Origin: Kitasatospora papulosa
GTDB lineage: Bacteria; Actinomycetota; Actinomycetes; Streptomycetales; Streptomycetaceae
DNA length: 64,000 nt
Assembly: GCF_000717245.1 (NCBI RefSeq)
Contig: NZ_JNYQ01000001.1
Location: 806,001-870,000 of the forward strand
Direction: 5' to 3'
The notes under the pieces were generated by a model that was given only the letters and a program-made list of their open reading frames with translations, did no database searches and was not told the origin of the DNA. This document shows positions 15,781 through 24,840 of the stretch, in pieces (within the stretch, counting starts at the first letter, position 1; every line of letters starts with the position of its first letter). The position numbers and the translations under genes are program-made.

Positions 15781-16589
15781 CGGATCATCGCGCAGCCCGT
15801 GTCCTGGTCGCCGAACCACTCCTGCCAGAAGCGGTAGGTGTCGAGCCCGCAGTACGTCTCGACCTCGCTGACGCCCAGCCCCCGCAGCAGGGCGTCCACC
15901 GCGTCGAAGAAGACACCGTTGAGCTCCGGGATCCACAGGAGCGCGAACACGGCGATCAGCCCGAAGGGCGCGAAGGGTTCCACCTGGCGCCGGACCTTGT
16001 ACGAGAGCCACGGCTCGATCACGCCGTAGCCGTCGAGCCCCGGGACCGGCAGGAAGTTCAGGATCGCCGCCGTCACCTGGAGCAGTGCCAGGAAGGCCAG
16101 CGCGAACCGGAAGGGCATCGGGACGCCGTCCAGGGCGCCCAGCCAGAACGGTGCCGTGCAGACGACGGCGAACAGCACGTTCGTCAGGGGGCCGGCCGCC
16201 GAGATCAGGCTGTGCTTCCAGCGTCCGCTGATGCGGCCGCGCTCGATGTAGACCGCCCCGCCCGGCAGGCCGATCCCGCCCATGATCACGAACAGGACCG
16301 GCAGCACGATGCTGAGCAGGGCATGGGTGTACTTGAGCGGGTTGAGCGTCAGATAGCCCTTCGCCCCGATCGAGATGTCACCGCTGTGCAGCGCGGTCCG
16401 CGCGTGCGCGTACTCGTGGAGGCAGAGCGAGACGATCCAGGCCGCGGTGACGAAGAGGAAGACCGCGAAACCGGTCTGCTCGGCGAAGTCCGTCCACACC
16501 GCCCAGCCCGAGACGGCCATCACGGCGAAGATCCCGACAAAGATCGGGCTGACCCGCCGGTCGCTGGGGCGGCGGAACGCGGTGGTCAT
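15777..16589 (-). CDS. Site-2-protease-family (M50-like) membrane metalloprotease
   Basis: Membrane zinc protease homologue of 270 residues. The zinc motif HExxH is seen as HEYAH in IVSLCLHEYAHARTALHSG, and the second M50 motif NxxPxxxLDG as NFLPVPGLDG, with Asp as third ligand. Between them are several hydrophobic helices. The ATG at 16589 (MTTAFRRPSD) is preferred over a longer frame that would extend into the divergent promoter. There is no PDZ domain, so this is the short SREBP/YwhC-like type with unknown substrate. Divergent from the large BTAD regulator. Confidence 0.85.
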   Translation of the reverse strand: MTTAFRRPSDRRVSPIFVGIFAVMAVSGWAVWTDFAEQTGFAVFLFVTAAWIVSLCLHEYAHARTALHSGDISIGAKGYLTLNPLKYTHALLSIVLPVLFVIMGGIGLPGGAVYIERGRISGRWKHSLISAAGPLTNVLFAVVCTAPFWLGALDGVPMPFRFALAFLALLQVTAAILNFLPVPGLDGYGVIEPWLSYKVRRQVEPFAPFGLIAVFALLWIPELNGVFFDAVDALLRGLGVSEVETYCGLDTYRFWQEWFGDQDTGCAMIR

Positions 16590-16716
16590 CGGAGGCACTC
16601 CCGGTGGCTTACTGAACGGCGACGTGAGCCCCCGAGCGTACGGGTGACAGGGCGGGAACGTCTCACCGGCGGGTGGTAGTTCCCCGCGGGACGGGGAGGT
16701 CGCGGACAATGGGCCC

Positions 16717-19700
16717 GTGCACTACGGCATCCTCGGTACCACCCGCGTCCTCCGCCCCGACGGCACGGCCGTCGCCCTCGGCGGGGCGCGGCTGCGCGCC
16801 CTGCTCACCGTGCTCGCCCTGAGCCCGGGGCGCGCGGTCCCGGCCGGGGTGCTCATCGACGAGGTGTGGGACGGCGACCCGCCCGCCGACGCCGCCGGAG
16901 CCCTTCAGGCACTCGTCGGCCGCCTCAGGCGCGCCGTGGGCCGGGACGCGGTCGAATCCGTCACCGGCGGCTACCGTCTCGCCGCCGACCCGGACGCCGT
17001 CGACCTGCACCGCTTCGAGCGGCTCACGGGGGAGGGCGCCAGGGCGCTGGGGAACGGCGACGCGCCGAAGGCGGCCACGATCCTCGACGAGGCACTCGCC
17101 CTCTGGCGCGGACCCGCCCTCGCCGACCTGCCGGACCGCGCCGTGGCGGCGGCCCGCTGGGAGGCCAGAAGGATCGACGCCCGGCGTACCCGGATCGCGG
17201 CCCTCCTCGCACAGGACCGTGCCGACGACGCCCTGCCCGAACTCACCGGGCTCTGCGCCGACCACCCCCTCGACGAACCGCTGCAGGCCCTCCGCGTCCG
17301 GGCGCTGCGGGACGCCGGACGCACCGCGCAGGCCCTCGCCGCCTACGACGAGGTGCGCACCCTGCTCGCCGACCGGCTCGGCACCGACCCGGGACCCGCC
17401 CTGCGTGCCCTGCACGAAGGGCTGCTGCACCAGAGCGCGCCCGCCCCGGCCCCCGTACCCGTGCCCGTCGCCGCCCGGCAGGGCAACCTGCGGGCCAGGC
17501 TCACCAGCTTCGTGGGACGTGAGTCGGACCTCGCCGACCTCGGCGAGGAACTGCCCGGGGCACGGCTGATCACCCTCCTCGGCCCCGGCGGCGCGGGCAA
17601 GACCAGGCTGTCCCAGGAGGCGGCCGAGCGGGTCTCCGACGCCTGGCCCGACGGGGTGTGGCTGGCCGAACTCGCCCCGGTCGACGACCCGGAAGCGGTG
17701 CCGGAGGCCGTCCTCACCGCGCTCGGCGGACGCGAGACCGTGATGCGCGGGGCCGGCGCGGAGGAACTCCGGGCGGCCGAGCGGGGCGCGGGTGAACCGC
17801 TCGCCCGGCTCACCGAACACTGCTCCGGGCGCCGCATGCTGCTGCTCCTGGACAACTGCGAACACCTCGTCGAGGCGGCCGCGGCTCTCGCCGACCACCT
17901 GCTGGCCCGCTGCCCCGGGCTCACCGTCCTCGCGACCAGCCGTGAACCCCTCGGCGTACCGGGGGAGTTCGTCCGGCCGGTCGACCCGCTGCCCGACCCG
18001 ACGGCGCTGCGGCTGCTCGCCGACCGGGGCGCCGCGGCGCTGCCCGGCTTCCGGGTCGACGCGGACGAGGAGACGGCGGCGGCCTGTGCCGAGATCTGCC
18101 GGCGCCTGGACGGGCTCCCGCTGGCGATCGAACTCGCCGCGGCCCGGCTGCGCATGCTCACCCCCCGTCAGATCGCCGACCGCCTCGACGACCGTTTCCG
18201 CCTCCTGACCAGCGGCAGCCGCACCGTGCTTCCGCGGCAGCAGACCCTGCGCGCGGTCGTCGACTGGTCCTGGGACCTCCTGGACGAGGACGAACGCACC
18301 GCTCTGCGCAGGCTGTCCGTCTTCTCGGGCGGCTGCACCCTCGCCGCCGCCGAGGCGATCTGCGCGGACCTGCCGGGCGGCGCGTACGACGTGGCCGCCG
18401 CGCTCGGCTCGCTCGTCGACAAGTCCCTCGTCGTCGCCGCCCCCGGCGCCGACGGCGGGATGCGCTACCGCCTGCTGGAGACGGTCGGCGAGTACGCCTC
18501 CGAACGGCTCGACGAGGCGGGGGAGCGGGACTCCGTGGCGCGGCAGCACCTCACGTTCTACCGGGAGCTGGCCCGCACCACCGACCCCGAACTCCGCGGT
18601 GCCGGACAGCTCGCCGCCCTCGACCTGTTCCAGCGGGAGTACGAGAACCTGCGCAGCGCCCTCCGGCACGCCGTCGCCGCCCGCGACGAGCAGGAGGCGC
18701 TCAGCATGGTGCTCTCGCTCGCCTGGTACTGGCAGATGCGCGATCTGCGCGGCGACGCCCTGCAGTGGTCCGAAGCCGCCGCGGCGCTCGGCCCGGATCC
18801 GTTCGCCCCGCCCGCCGCTCCCGCGCCCTCGCTCGTCGAACGCTGCACCGACGCACCGCCTCCGATGGGCCCCGAACTGCTCCAGGAGGCGCGGCGCCAG
18901 GTGGCGCTGGTCCGGATGGCGAGCCTGGACCACGCGATGGACGTCTGGGCGAACGAGGCCGGCATGGCGCGCCTGCGGACCATAGCCGCCACCTACCGCG
19001 CCGGTCAGCCGCAGACCTGCCGCAGCCCCGGCTCGCTCTGGCTCTTCGCCGTCGTGCTCACCGGGGAGACCACGGACCTGCGGGGACTGCTGGACGAGTC
19101 GGTCCGCGCCGCACGGGACCTCGGGCAGGAGTGGGATCTGGCGGCCGCGCTCCAGATGCGCGCCAACGTCCTGGCCAACCGGCCGGACTGGGCTGCCGCC
19201 GCCCTCGCCGACTCCGACGAGAGCCTGGAGATCGTCCGGCGCCTCGGCGACGACTGGGGTACGGCCGAGGCACTCTCCGCACGCGGCGAGGCCAGCGAGA
19301 AGAGGGGCGACCACGGCCGGGCGGCCGAGGACTACCACGCCGCGATCGGCTACGCGGAGAAGCTCGGCGCCCGGGCCCAGGTCCTGGTCCTCCGTACCCG
19401 GTACGCCTCGGCGCTGATCGAGCTGGGCCGTGGCGCGGAGGGCGAGGCGATCCTCCGGGAGGTGCTGGTCGAGGGACGGCATGTCGGGCACGAGGGCACG
19501 GCGTTCGCCCGGTTCTTCCTCGCCATGTGGCTGGGCTCGTCCGGCCGTACCGTCGAGGCGCGCGAGCAGCTCGGAGTGCTGCACGACGACTTCAGGTCCG
19601 CCTCCATCGGTGTCTTCGAGGCGTTCGTGCTGGGCGGGATGGCATGGCTGGACAACCAGGAGGGGCTGTACGCGGACGCCCTGGCCCGGGGCCGCGAGGC

Positions 19701-20019
19701 GCTGGCGCAGGCCGACGACCGGTTGTCGCAGATGGTGGCGCCGCAGATGCACCTGCTCCACCTGGTGACCGTGGCACGGGCGCTCGGCGGACTCGGCGGG
19801 GAGCACCGGGCCGCCCTGGCGGCGCGGCTGCTGGCCGCCGGACAGGCGCTGCTGCCGGACGGGCACGTGCCGACGTCGACGGAGCGGGCCAACTTCGCCG
19901 CGGCCGAGGAGCTCGCCCGCGGGGTGCTCGGTGACGCCGCCTACGAGACGGCGTACGCCGAGGGCGCCGGCCTCTCCCAGGAGGAGGCCACCGCCCTCGT
20001 CGAAGCGCACCGGGAGTGA
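16717..20019 (+). CDS. AfsR/SARP-type regulator: BTAD, NB-ARC ATPase and TPR-like repeats
   Basis: Large cytoplasmic transcription factor of 1100 residues, GTG start at 16717. Residues about 1-95 form an OmpR-type winged helix (LGGARLRALLTVLALSPGR), about 96-245 the bacterial transcriptional activation domain (HRFERLTGEGARAL, then YDEVRTLLADRLGTDPGPAL). An AAA/NB-ARC-like ATPase follows with Walker A GPGGAGKT at about 289 and LLLLDNCEHLV at about 374. The C-terminal 450 residues are Ala-rich helical repeats with TPR character. This plan matches AfsR-like regulators of antibiotic production and efflux. SARPs bind direct repeats spaced 11 bp; such an array lies upstream of the convergent ABC exporter operon, which is a plausible target. 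No biosynthetic cluster is adjacent. Confidence 0.88.
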   Translation: MHYGILGTTRVLRPDGTAVALGGARLRALLTVLALSPGRAVPAGVLIDEVWDGDPPADAAGALQALVGRLRRAVGRDAVESVTGGYRLAADPDAVDLHRFERLTGEGARALGNGDAPKAATILDEALALWRGPALADLPDRAVAAARWEARRIDARRTRIAALLAQDRADDALPELTGLCADHPLDEPLQALRVRALRDAGRTAQALAAYDEVRTLLADRLGTDPGPALRALHEGLLHQSAPAPAPVPVPVAARQGNLRARLTSFVGRESDLADLGEELPGARLITLLGPGGAGKTRLSQEAAERVSDAWPDGVWLAELAPVDDPEAVPEAVLTALGGRETVMRGAGAEELRAAERGAGEPLARLTEHCSGRRMLLLLDNCEHLVEAAAALADHLLARCPGLTVLATSREPLGVPGEFVRPVDPLPDPTALRLLADRGAAALPGFRVDADEETAAACAEICRRLDGLPLAIELAAARLRMLTPRQIADRLDDRFRLLTSGSRTVLPRQQTLRAVVDWSWDLLDEDERTALRRLSVFSGGCTLAAAEAICADLPGGAYDVAAALGSLVDKSLVVAAPGADGGMRYRLLETVGEYASERLDEAGERDSVARQHLTFYRELARTTDPELRGAGQLAALDLFQREYENLRSALRHAVAARDEQEALSMVLSLAWYWQMRDLRGDALQWSEAAAALGPDPFAPPAAPAPSLVERCTDAPPPMGPELLQEARRQVALVRMASLDHAMDVWANEAGMARLRTIAATYRAGQPQTCRSPGSLWLFAVVLTGETTDLRGLLDESVRAARDLGQEWDLAAALQMRANVLANRPDWAAAALADSDESLEIVRRLGDDWGTAEALSARGEASEKRGDHGRAAEDYHAAIGYAEKLGARAQVLVLRTRYASALIELGRGAEGEAILREVLVEGRHVGHEGTAFARFFLAMWLGSSGRTVEAREQLGVLHDDFRSASIGVFEAFVLGGMAWLDNQEGLYADALARGREALAQADDRLSQMVAPQMHLLHLVTVARALGGLGGEHRAALAARLLAAGQALLPDGHVPTSTERANFAAAEELARGVLGDAAYETAYAEGAGLSQEEATALVEAHRE

Positions 20020-20023
20020 CCCG

Positions 20024-20881
20024 TCAGGACTTCTTGCGGAACCGGGACACCGCGAGCGGGGCCGTCACCGCGGTGATGACCACGGTCCAGCCGAGCGTCA
20101 CCCAGACCGAGTGGGCGAGCGGACCGCCCATCATCAGGGCGCGGGCCGCGTCCGCCAGGTTGGACAGCGGGTTGTAGTCGGTGAACGTCCGGAGCCAGCC
20201 GGGCATGGTCTGCGTGGGGGCGAAGATCGACGAACCGAACTGGAGCGGCATCAGCACGAGCATCCCCGTCCCCTGGACGGCCTGGGCCGTCTTCATGGTC
20301 AGTCCGAGCAGGATGAAGATCCACATGATGGCGGCGCCGAACGCGGCCGACAGGGCGATGGCCCCGACGAGCCCGAGCACCGACTCCTGGAGTTCCATGC
20401 CGAGCGCGAAGCCCATGCCCAGCAGGATCAGCGTGGCGACCATCATCCGGCCGAGCTCCACCACGATCTTGGCGATGAGCACCGAGGAGCGGGCGATCGG
20501 CATCGTGCGGAACCGGTCCATGACCCCCTTGCGGAAGTCGTCGTTGACACCGGAACCGACCGCCATGGCGATGTTCATGCCCATCATCGCCATCAGACCG
20601 GGGATCAGGTAGTTGAGGTAGTCCTGCCGGTCCCCTCCCATGCTGCCGCCCACCGAGCCGCCGAAGACGTACACGAACAGCAGCGTGAAGACGATCGGCA
20701 TCAGGAGCGCGTCGAACATCGACTCCGGATCCTTCTTGATCTGGAGCAGGTTGCGCCGCACCAGGGCCCCGATGTGGCGCAGGTTGCCGCGCAGACCGAT
20801 CCGGCCCTCGTCGTGGAGCACCGCGGCCGGTGCGGACGTGCCGGTGCCGGTGGGGGTGGGCGTCAGAGTCGTCGTGCTCAT
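20024..20881 (-). CDS. DrrB-like ABC-2 drug export permease
   Basis: Membrane component of a daunorubicin-resistance-type (DrrAB) exporter, 285 residues with six hydrophobic segments. The region HIGALVRRNLLQIKKDPESMFDALLMPIVFTLLFVYVFGG is typical of DrrB-like ABC-2 permeases (quoted here only as a location, around residues 37-76). GVNDDFRKGVMDRFRTMPI is another family mark. Its ATG overlaps the ATPase stop by 4 bp, indicating coupling. Convergent with the BTAD regulator, whose stop lies 4 bp from this gene's stop. Confidence 0.9.
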   Translation of the reverse strand: MSTTTLTPTPTGTGTSAPAAVLHDEGRIGLRGNLRHIGALVRRNLLQIKKDPESMFDALLMPIVFTLLFVYVFGGSVGGSMGGDRQDYLNYLIPGLMAMMGMNIAMAVGSGVNDDFRKGVMDRFRTMPIARSSVLIAKIVVELGRMMVATLILLGMGFALGMELQESVLGLVGAIALSAAFGAAIMWIFILLGLTMKTAQAVQGTGMLVLMPLQFGSSIFAPTQTMPGWLRTFTDYNPLSNLADAARALMMGGPLAHSVWVTLGWTVVITAVTAPLAVSRFRKKS

Positions 20882-21855
20882 GCCGCGACCTCCTGGGGGA
20901 TCGTCTCGGTGTGGGTGGCCTTGTCGCCCGTGATGGCCAGGAAGACCTCGTCCAGGCTGGGCAGAGCGGTGGCCACGTGGGCCAGGGAGAAGCCCCGGGT
21001 GCCGAGCAGCCCGATCACGGCGGTCAGCTGCGCGTCGCTGAGGATCGGGACGTGGAGCAGCCCCTCGTCCGGGACCGCCTGGGCGCCGGCGACGCCGTCG
21101 AGACCGGCCTCCCGCAGCGCCTGGGCCATCGCGGCCAGCTCGGCCGGGTCGGAGGGCCGGATCTGCAGGGTGCGGCCGCCGACCTTCGCCTTGAGCTCGT
21201 CGACCCCGCCCCGGGCGATGATCCTGCCCTGGTCGATGACGGTGAGCTCACTGGCGAGCTGCTCGGCCTCCTCCATGTACTGGGTGGTGAGGAGCACGGT
21301 CGCCCCCTCCGCGACCATCCGCTGCACCTCGTCCCAGACCTCGTTGCGGGTCCGCGGGTCGAGGCCCGTCGTCGGCTCGTCCAGGTAGAGGACGGCCGGG
21401 CTGCCGATCATGGAGGCGGCCAGGTCCAGGCGCCGGCGCATACCGCCGGAGTAGTCCATGGCGGCCTTCCTCGCCGCCGGGGTGAGCGAGAAGCGCTCCA
21501 GCAGCTCGTCGGCGCGGGACCGTGCCTTCCTGCGCGGCAGGTCGAGCAGCCGCCCGATCATGTAGAGGTTCTCCCAGCCGGAGAGCTTCTCGTCGACCGA
21601 GGCGTACTGCCCGGTGAGGCCTATGGTGCGGCGCAGCTGCCGGGGCTGCTTCACCACGTCCCAGCCCGCCACGACCGCGTGCCCGGCGTCGGGCACGATC
21701 AGGGTGGACAGGCAGCGTACGAGGGTGGTCTTCCCGGCTCCGTTGGGTCCCAGCACGCCGAGGACGGTGCCCTCGCGCACGTCGAGGTCCACCCCGTCCA
21801 GCGCCTTGGTCCCGCCGTAGTGCTTGACCAGCCCCCGTACCTCGACGGCGTTCAC
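20878..21855 (-). CDS. DrrA-like ABC exporter ATPase
   Basis: ATP-binding subunit of the drug exporter, 325 residues from GTG 21855. Walker A GPNGAGKTTLVR, signature YSGGMRRRLDLAASM and Walker B VLYLDEPTTGLD are all present, and the C-terminal quarter has the extension typical of DrrA. The start is uncertain: GTG 21855 has AAGG five nucleotides upstream, while in-frame ATGs at 21888 and 21897 lack a clear ribosome site and would crowd the upstream repeats. First gene of the two-gene exporter unit. Confidence 0.9.
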   Translation of the reverse strand: MNAVEVRGLVKHYGGTKALDGVDLDVREGTVLGVLGPNGAGKTTLVRCLSTLIVPDAGHAVVAGWDVVKQPRQLRRTIGLTGQYASVDEKLSGWENLYMIGRLLDLPRRKARSRADELLERFSLTPAARKAAMDYSGGMRRRLDLAASMIGSPAVLYLDEPTTGLDPRTRNEVWDEVQRMVAEGATVLLTTQYMEEAEQLASELTVIDQGRIIARGGVDELKAKVGGRTLQIRPSDPAELAAMAQALREAGLDGVAGAQAVPDEGLLHVPILSDAQLTAVIGLLGTRGFSLAHVATALPSLDEVFLAITGDKATHTETIPQEVAA

Positions 21856-21910
21856 GCCGCCCTTGAGGTCGTTGTCGTTTCGCGTCATGGACACCATCGG
21901 ACCAGCCGCC

Positions 21911-22005
21911 ACCGACAAGTCACCGACATGTCGCCGACAGGGGAGCCGACAGCGCGCCGACAGGGAGGCGGACGGGGTGCCGACGGAAGGCGACAGCCCG
22001 CCGAT
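21911..22005 (-). repeat. Helically phased TGTCGG repeats, candidate SARP operator
   Basis: Nine units related to (on the minus strand) GTCGGCG or GTCGGTG begin at plus-strand positions 21911, 21922, 21933, 21945, 21956, 21968, 21979, 21989 and 22000, so the spacing is 11, 11, 12, 11, 12, 11, 10 and 11 bp, about one DNA turn. The five units nearest the exporter are the best conserved. The array occupies the space between the panB terminator and the ABC exporter start. Direct heptamers at 11-bp spacing are the known binding geometry of SARP regulators. Confidence 0.7.
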
Positions 22006-22027
22006 GGGGGAAGTCGGCGGGCTGTCG
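21991..22027 (-). terminator. panB terminator hairpin
   Basis: Perfect 14-bp inverted repeat (CGACAGCCCGCCGA at 21991-22004, complement at 22014-22027) with a 9-nt loop, 27 bp beyond the panB stop. Its left arm overlaps the last units of the phased repeat array. Confidence 0.85.
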
Positions 22028-22053
22028 GTGGTGCGGCAGTGGTCGTGTGGGCG

Positions 22054-22941
22054 TCAGTGGAAGGTGTGCTCCGCCGCCGGGAAGGTGCCGCCGACGACCT
22101 CTTCGGCGTACTCCCTCGCGGCGTCGGCCATCACCTGACGCAGGTTCGCGTACTGCTTGGTGAAGCGCGGGACCTTGCCGCCGGTCAGACCGACCATGTC
22201 GGTGTAGACCAGCACCTGCGCGTCCGTGTCGGGCCCGGCGCCGATGCCGACGGTCGGGATGTGCAGGGTGCGGGTGACCTCGGCCGCCAGCTCGGCCGGC
22301 ACGAGCTCGAGGACGACGGCGAACGCGCCCGCGTCCTGGACCGCCTTCGCGTCGCGGAGCAGCTGCTGGGCGGCCTCCTCGCCGCGGCCCTGGACCCGGT
22401 AGCCCATCGCGTTGACGGACTGCGGGGTCAGGCCGATGTGTCCCATGACCGGGATCCCGGCCTCGACCAGAAGCCGGATCTGCTCGTGGGAGCGCTCGCC
22501 GCCCTCCAGCTTGACCGCGCCGACACCGGCGTCCTTGATCAGCCGGGTGGCGTTGCGCAGCGCCTGGACCGGGCCTTCCTGGTACGCCCCGAAGGGCAGG
22601 TCGGCCACGATGAGGGCGCGCTTGGTGCCGCGTACGACGGCGGCCGAGAGGACGGCCATCTCGTCCATGGTGACGGGCACCGTGGTCTCGTAGCCGAGGT
22701 GGCAGTTGCCCATGGAGTCGCCGACGAGCATGACCGGGATGCCGGCCTCGTCGAAGACGGACGCGGTCATCGCGTCGTAGGCGGTGAGCATGGGCCACTT
22801 CTCGCCGCGCTCGGTGGCGGCGGCGATGTCGTGGACGCTGATGCGGCGGGTGCTCGTGCCTCCGTACAGCGCCTTGCCGGCGCCGGGAGTCGGACCCGCG
22901 GGGGGTGTGGCGGACTGGGTCTGCGCAGCCTGAAGCGACAT
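22054..22941 (-). CDS. panB: 3-methyl-2-oxobutanoate hydroxymethyltransferase (pantothenate pathway)
   Basis: PanB transfers a hydroxymethyl group from methylene-tetrahydrofolate to 2-oxoisovalerate, giving ketopantoate on the way to pantothenate and CoA. The protein has 295 residues from ATG 22941. The metal and substrate residues are visible in LTAYDAMTASVFDEAGIPVMLVGDS, in the Glu region VKLEGGERS and in VMGHIGLTPQSVN. I chose ATG 22941 (MSLQAAQ) because AAGGAG lies nine nucleotides upstream; ATG 22962 is an alternative. Monocistronic, with its own terminator, and divergent from the MFS exporter. Confidence 0.96.
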   Translation of the reverse strand: MSLQAAQTQSATPPAGPTPGAGKALYGGTSTRRISVHDIAAATERGEKWPMLTAYDAMTASVFDEAGIPVMLVGDSMGNCHLGYETTVPVTMDEMAVLSAAVVRGTKRALIVADLPFGAYQEGPVQALRNATRLIKDAGVGAVKLEGGERSHEQIRLLVEAGIPVMGHIGLTPQSVNAMGYRVQGRGEEAAQQLLRDAKAVQDAGAFAVVLELVPAELAAEVTRTLHIPTVGIGAGPDTDAQVLVYTDMVGLTGGKVPRFTKQYANLRQVMADAAREYAEEVVGGTFPAAEHTFH

Positions 22942-23080
22942 GGCCAACGGCTCCTTCGTCATCTCGAGGCGCCCTGACGGCGTCCCCGGATCCCTTCCAT
23001 GGTGGCATCCCGGAACGGTTCCCGGGAAGTGGGCCCGCCGCGCCCGGTGAACGGTGCGCGGCAACCGGGTAAAGTCTTTA

Positions 23081-23103
23081 CAATACGAGACGGTCTCGTA
23101 TTG
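23081..23103. promoter_or_regulatory. Perfect 23-bp operator palindrome of the MFS/TetR unit
   Basis: Arms of 11 bp (CAATACGAGAC and its complement GTCTCGTATTG) flank a single G. The palindrome starts inside a -35-like TTTACA (23077-23082) and ends at a weak -10-like TATTGG (23099-23104), 22 bp before the MFS start. A repressor bound here would block the promoter. The downstream TetR protein is the obvious candidate. Confidence 0.85.
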
Positions 23104-23125
23104 GAAGTGGACTAGGGTCGTCGCC

Positions 23126-24733
23126 ATGTCCATACCGTCCGGCGCCCCCGTCGCCGCGCCCCGTGTCCCGGAGGCGGTCCACCGCCGCCGCTGGGCCATC
23201 CTCGGCGTCCTCATGTTCAGCCTGCTCATCGTCGTTCTGGACAACTCGATCCTGAACGTCGCGGTCAAGACGATCGCCAGCCCCGCGCCGACCGGTATCG
23301 GCGCCACCCAGAGCGAGCTGGAGTGGGCGATCAACTCCTACACGCTCGTCTTCGCCGGCCTGCTGTTCACGGCCGGCCTGCTGGGCGACCGCATCGGCCG
23401 CAAGAAGGTCCTGCTGGCCGGCATCCTCGTCTTCGGCATCGGGTCGGCCCTGGCCGCGCTCTCCTCGTCCCCCGGCGAACTCATCACCTGGCGCGCGCTG
23501 ATGGGCTTCGGCGCGGCGTTCGTGATGCCCGCCACCCTCGCCGTCCTGATGAACGTCTTCGAGCGCGACGAGCAGCCCAAGGCCATCGGCATCTGGGCCG
23601 GCAGCGTCGGCCTCGGCATCGCGATCGGACCGATCACCGGGGGGCTGCTCCTGGAGCACTTCTGGTGGGGCTCGATCTTCCTGGTCAACGTGCCTGTGGT
23701 CGTCGTCGCGCTGATCGCCATGGCCGTACTCGTGCCCGACTCCAAGGACCCCGCCCCCGGCCGCGTCGACCCGTTCGGGGTCGTCCTGTCCATCATCGGC
23801 CTGGTCCTGCTGGTCTACGGCATCATCCGGGGCGGTGAGCTGGCGTCCTTCACCGACGTCACCGTCCTCGCACCGCTGATCGGCGGCCTGCTGGTCCTGA
23901 CGGGCTTCGTCTGGCACGAGAAGCGCAGCAGCCACCCGTCCATCGACATCTCCTACTTCCGCAAGCCCGCCTTCTCCGCTGCCGTCGCCGCCATCGCGCT
24001 GGTCTTCTTCGCGTTGATGGGCGTCACGTTCTTCTCCGCCTTCTACCTCCAGAGCGTGCGCGGTTACACGGCGCTGGAGTCCGGGCTGCTGATCCTGCCG
24101 CTCGCCGCCGCGCAGATGATCTTCGCGCCGCGCGCCCGGCTGGTCGTCGACCGGTTCGGGGCCCGGGCGGTCTGCACCGTCGGCATGCTGCTCGTCGCCG
24201 TGGGCCTCGCCGCCTTCGCCCTGTTCGACGCGGACACCCCGCTGTGGGTGCTCTGCCTGGTCTTCTTCGTCCAGGGCACCGGCATGGCGCACATCATGCC
24301 GCCGGTGACCGTCGCGGTCATGCAGGCGCTGCCCCGCGAGCGGGCGGGCTCCGGCTCCGCGATCAACAACACGTTCCGCCAGGTCGGCGGGGCGCTCGGC
24401 ATCGCCGTACTCGGCTCGGTCCTCTCCACGGTCTACCGGGGTGACATCGAGGGCCACCTCGACGGCGTCCCCGCCGCCGCCCGCGACGTCGCCGGCGAGT
24501 CCATCGAGGCGACCCTCGGTGTCGCCGAGAAGCTGGGCCCGGCGGGGAAGCCGCTGGTCGCCGCGGCGAACGACGCGTTCATCGGGGCCATGCACGTGAC
24601 CGCGCTCGGTTCGGCCGCGGTCGCGCTGGTCGGTGCGGCCGTGGTGGCCCTCTTCCTGCCCGGCAGGCCGGCGGTGCGGGACGAGCGGGCCGAGGCGCCG
24701 CAGGACACCGGGGAACCGGTGCGCCAGTCCTGA
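23126..24733 (+). CDS. MFS drug exporter, DHA2 (EmrB/QacA-like) family
   Basis: Fourteen-helix proton-driven multidrug exporter of 535 residues from ATG 23126. Motif A is LLGDRIGRKKVLL, the N-terminal motif D1 is LDNSILNVAV, and GIAIGPITGGLLLEHFWWGSIFLVNVP is the motif C region characteristic of drug:H+ antiporters. The C-terminus is acidic (DERAEAPQD). It is the first gene of a two-gene unit with a TetR regulator and lies directly behind the operator palindrome. Start at MSIPSG is favoured because the longer frame would run through the operator. Confidence 0.93.
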   Translation: MSIPSGAPVAAPRVPEAVHRRRWAILGVLMFSLLIVVLDNSILNVAVKTIASPAPTGIGATQSELEWAINSYTLVFAGLLFTAGLLGDRIGRKKVLLAGILVFGIGSALAALSSSPGELITWRALMGFGAAFVMPATLAVLMNVFERDEQPKAIGIWAGSVGLGIAIGPITGGLLLEHFWWGSIFLVNVPVVVVALIAMAVLVPDSKDPAPGRVDPFGVVLSIIGLVLLVYGIIRGGELASFTDVTVLAPLIGGLLVLTGFVWHEKRSSHPSIDISYFRKPAFSAAVAAIALVFFALMGVTFFSAFYLQSVRGYTALESGLLILPLAAAQMIFAPRARLVVDRFGARAVCTVGMLLVAVGLAAFALFDADTPLWVLCLVFFVQGTGMAHIMPPVTVAVMQALPRERAGSGSAINNTFRQVGGALGIAVLGSVLSTVYRGDIEGHLDGVPAAARDVAGESIEATLGVAEKLGPAGKPLVAAANDAFIGAMHVTALGSAAVALVGAAVVALFLPGRPAVRDERAEAPQDTGEPVRQS

Positions 24734-24840
24734 TGCGCCGCTCCGGCCGGGGGAAGTCGCTCCACCCCCGGCCGGTCGGCGAGAATCGAGAGGTACGGCT
24801 GCGCAGTGAGCGGCCGACGGCGCGGCGAGAGGCGGACCAG

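Noticed and set aside
16663..20010. Minus-strand frame of 1115 codons opposite the BTAD regulator
   Set aside because: No recognisable domain, composition typical of an antisense frame, and it covers a gene with well-ordered BTAD, Walker A and helical regions.
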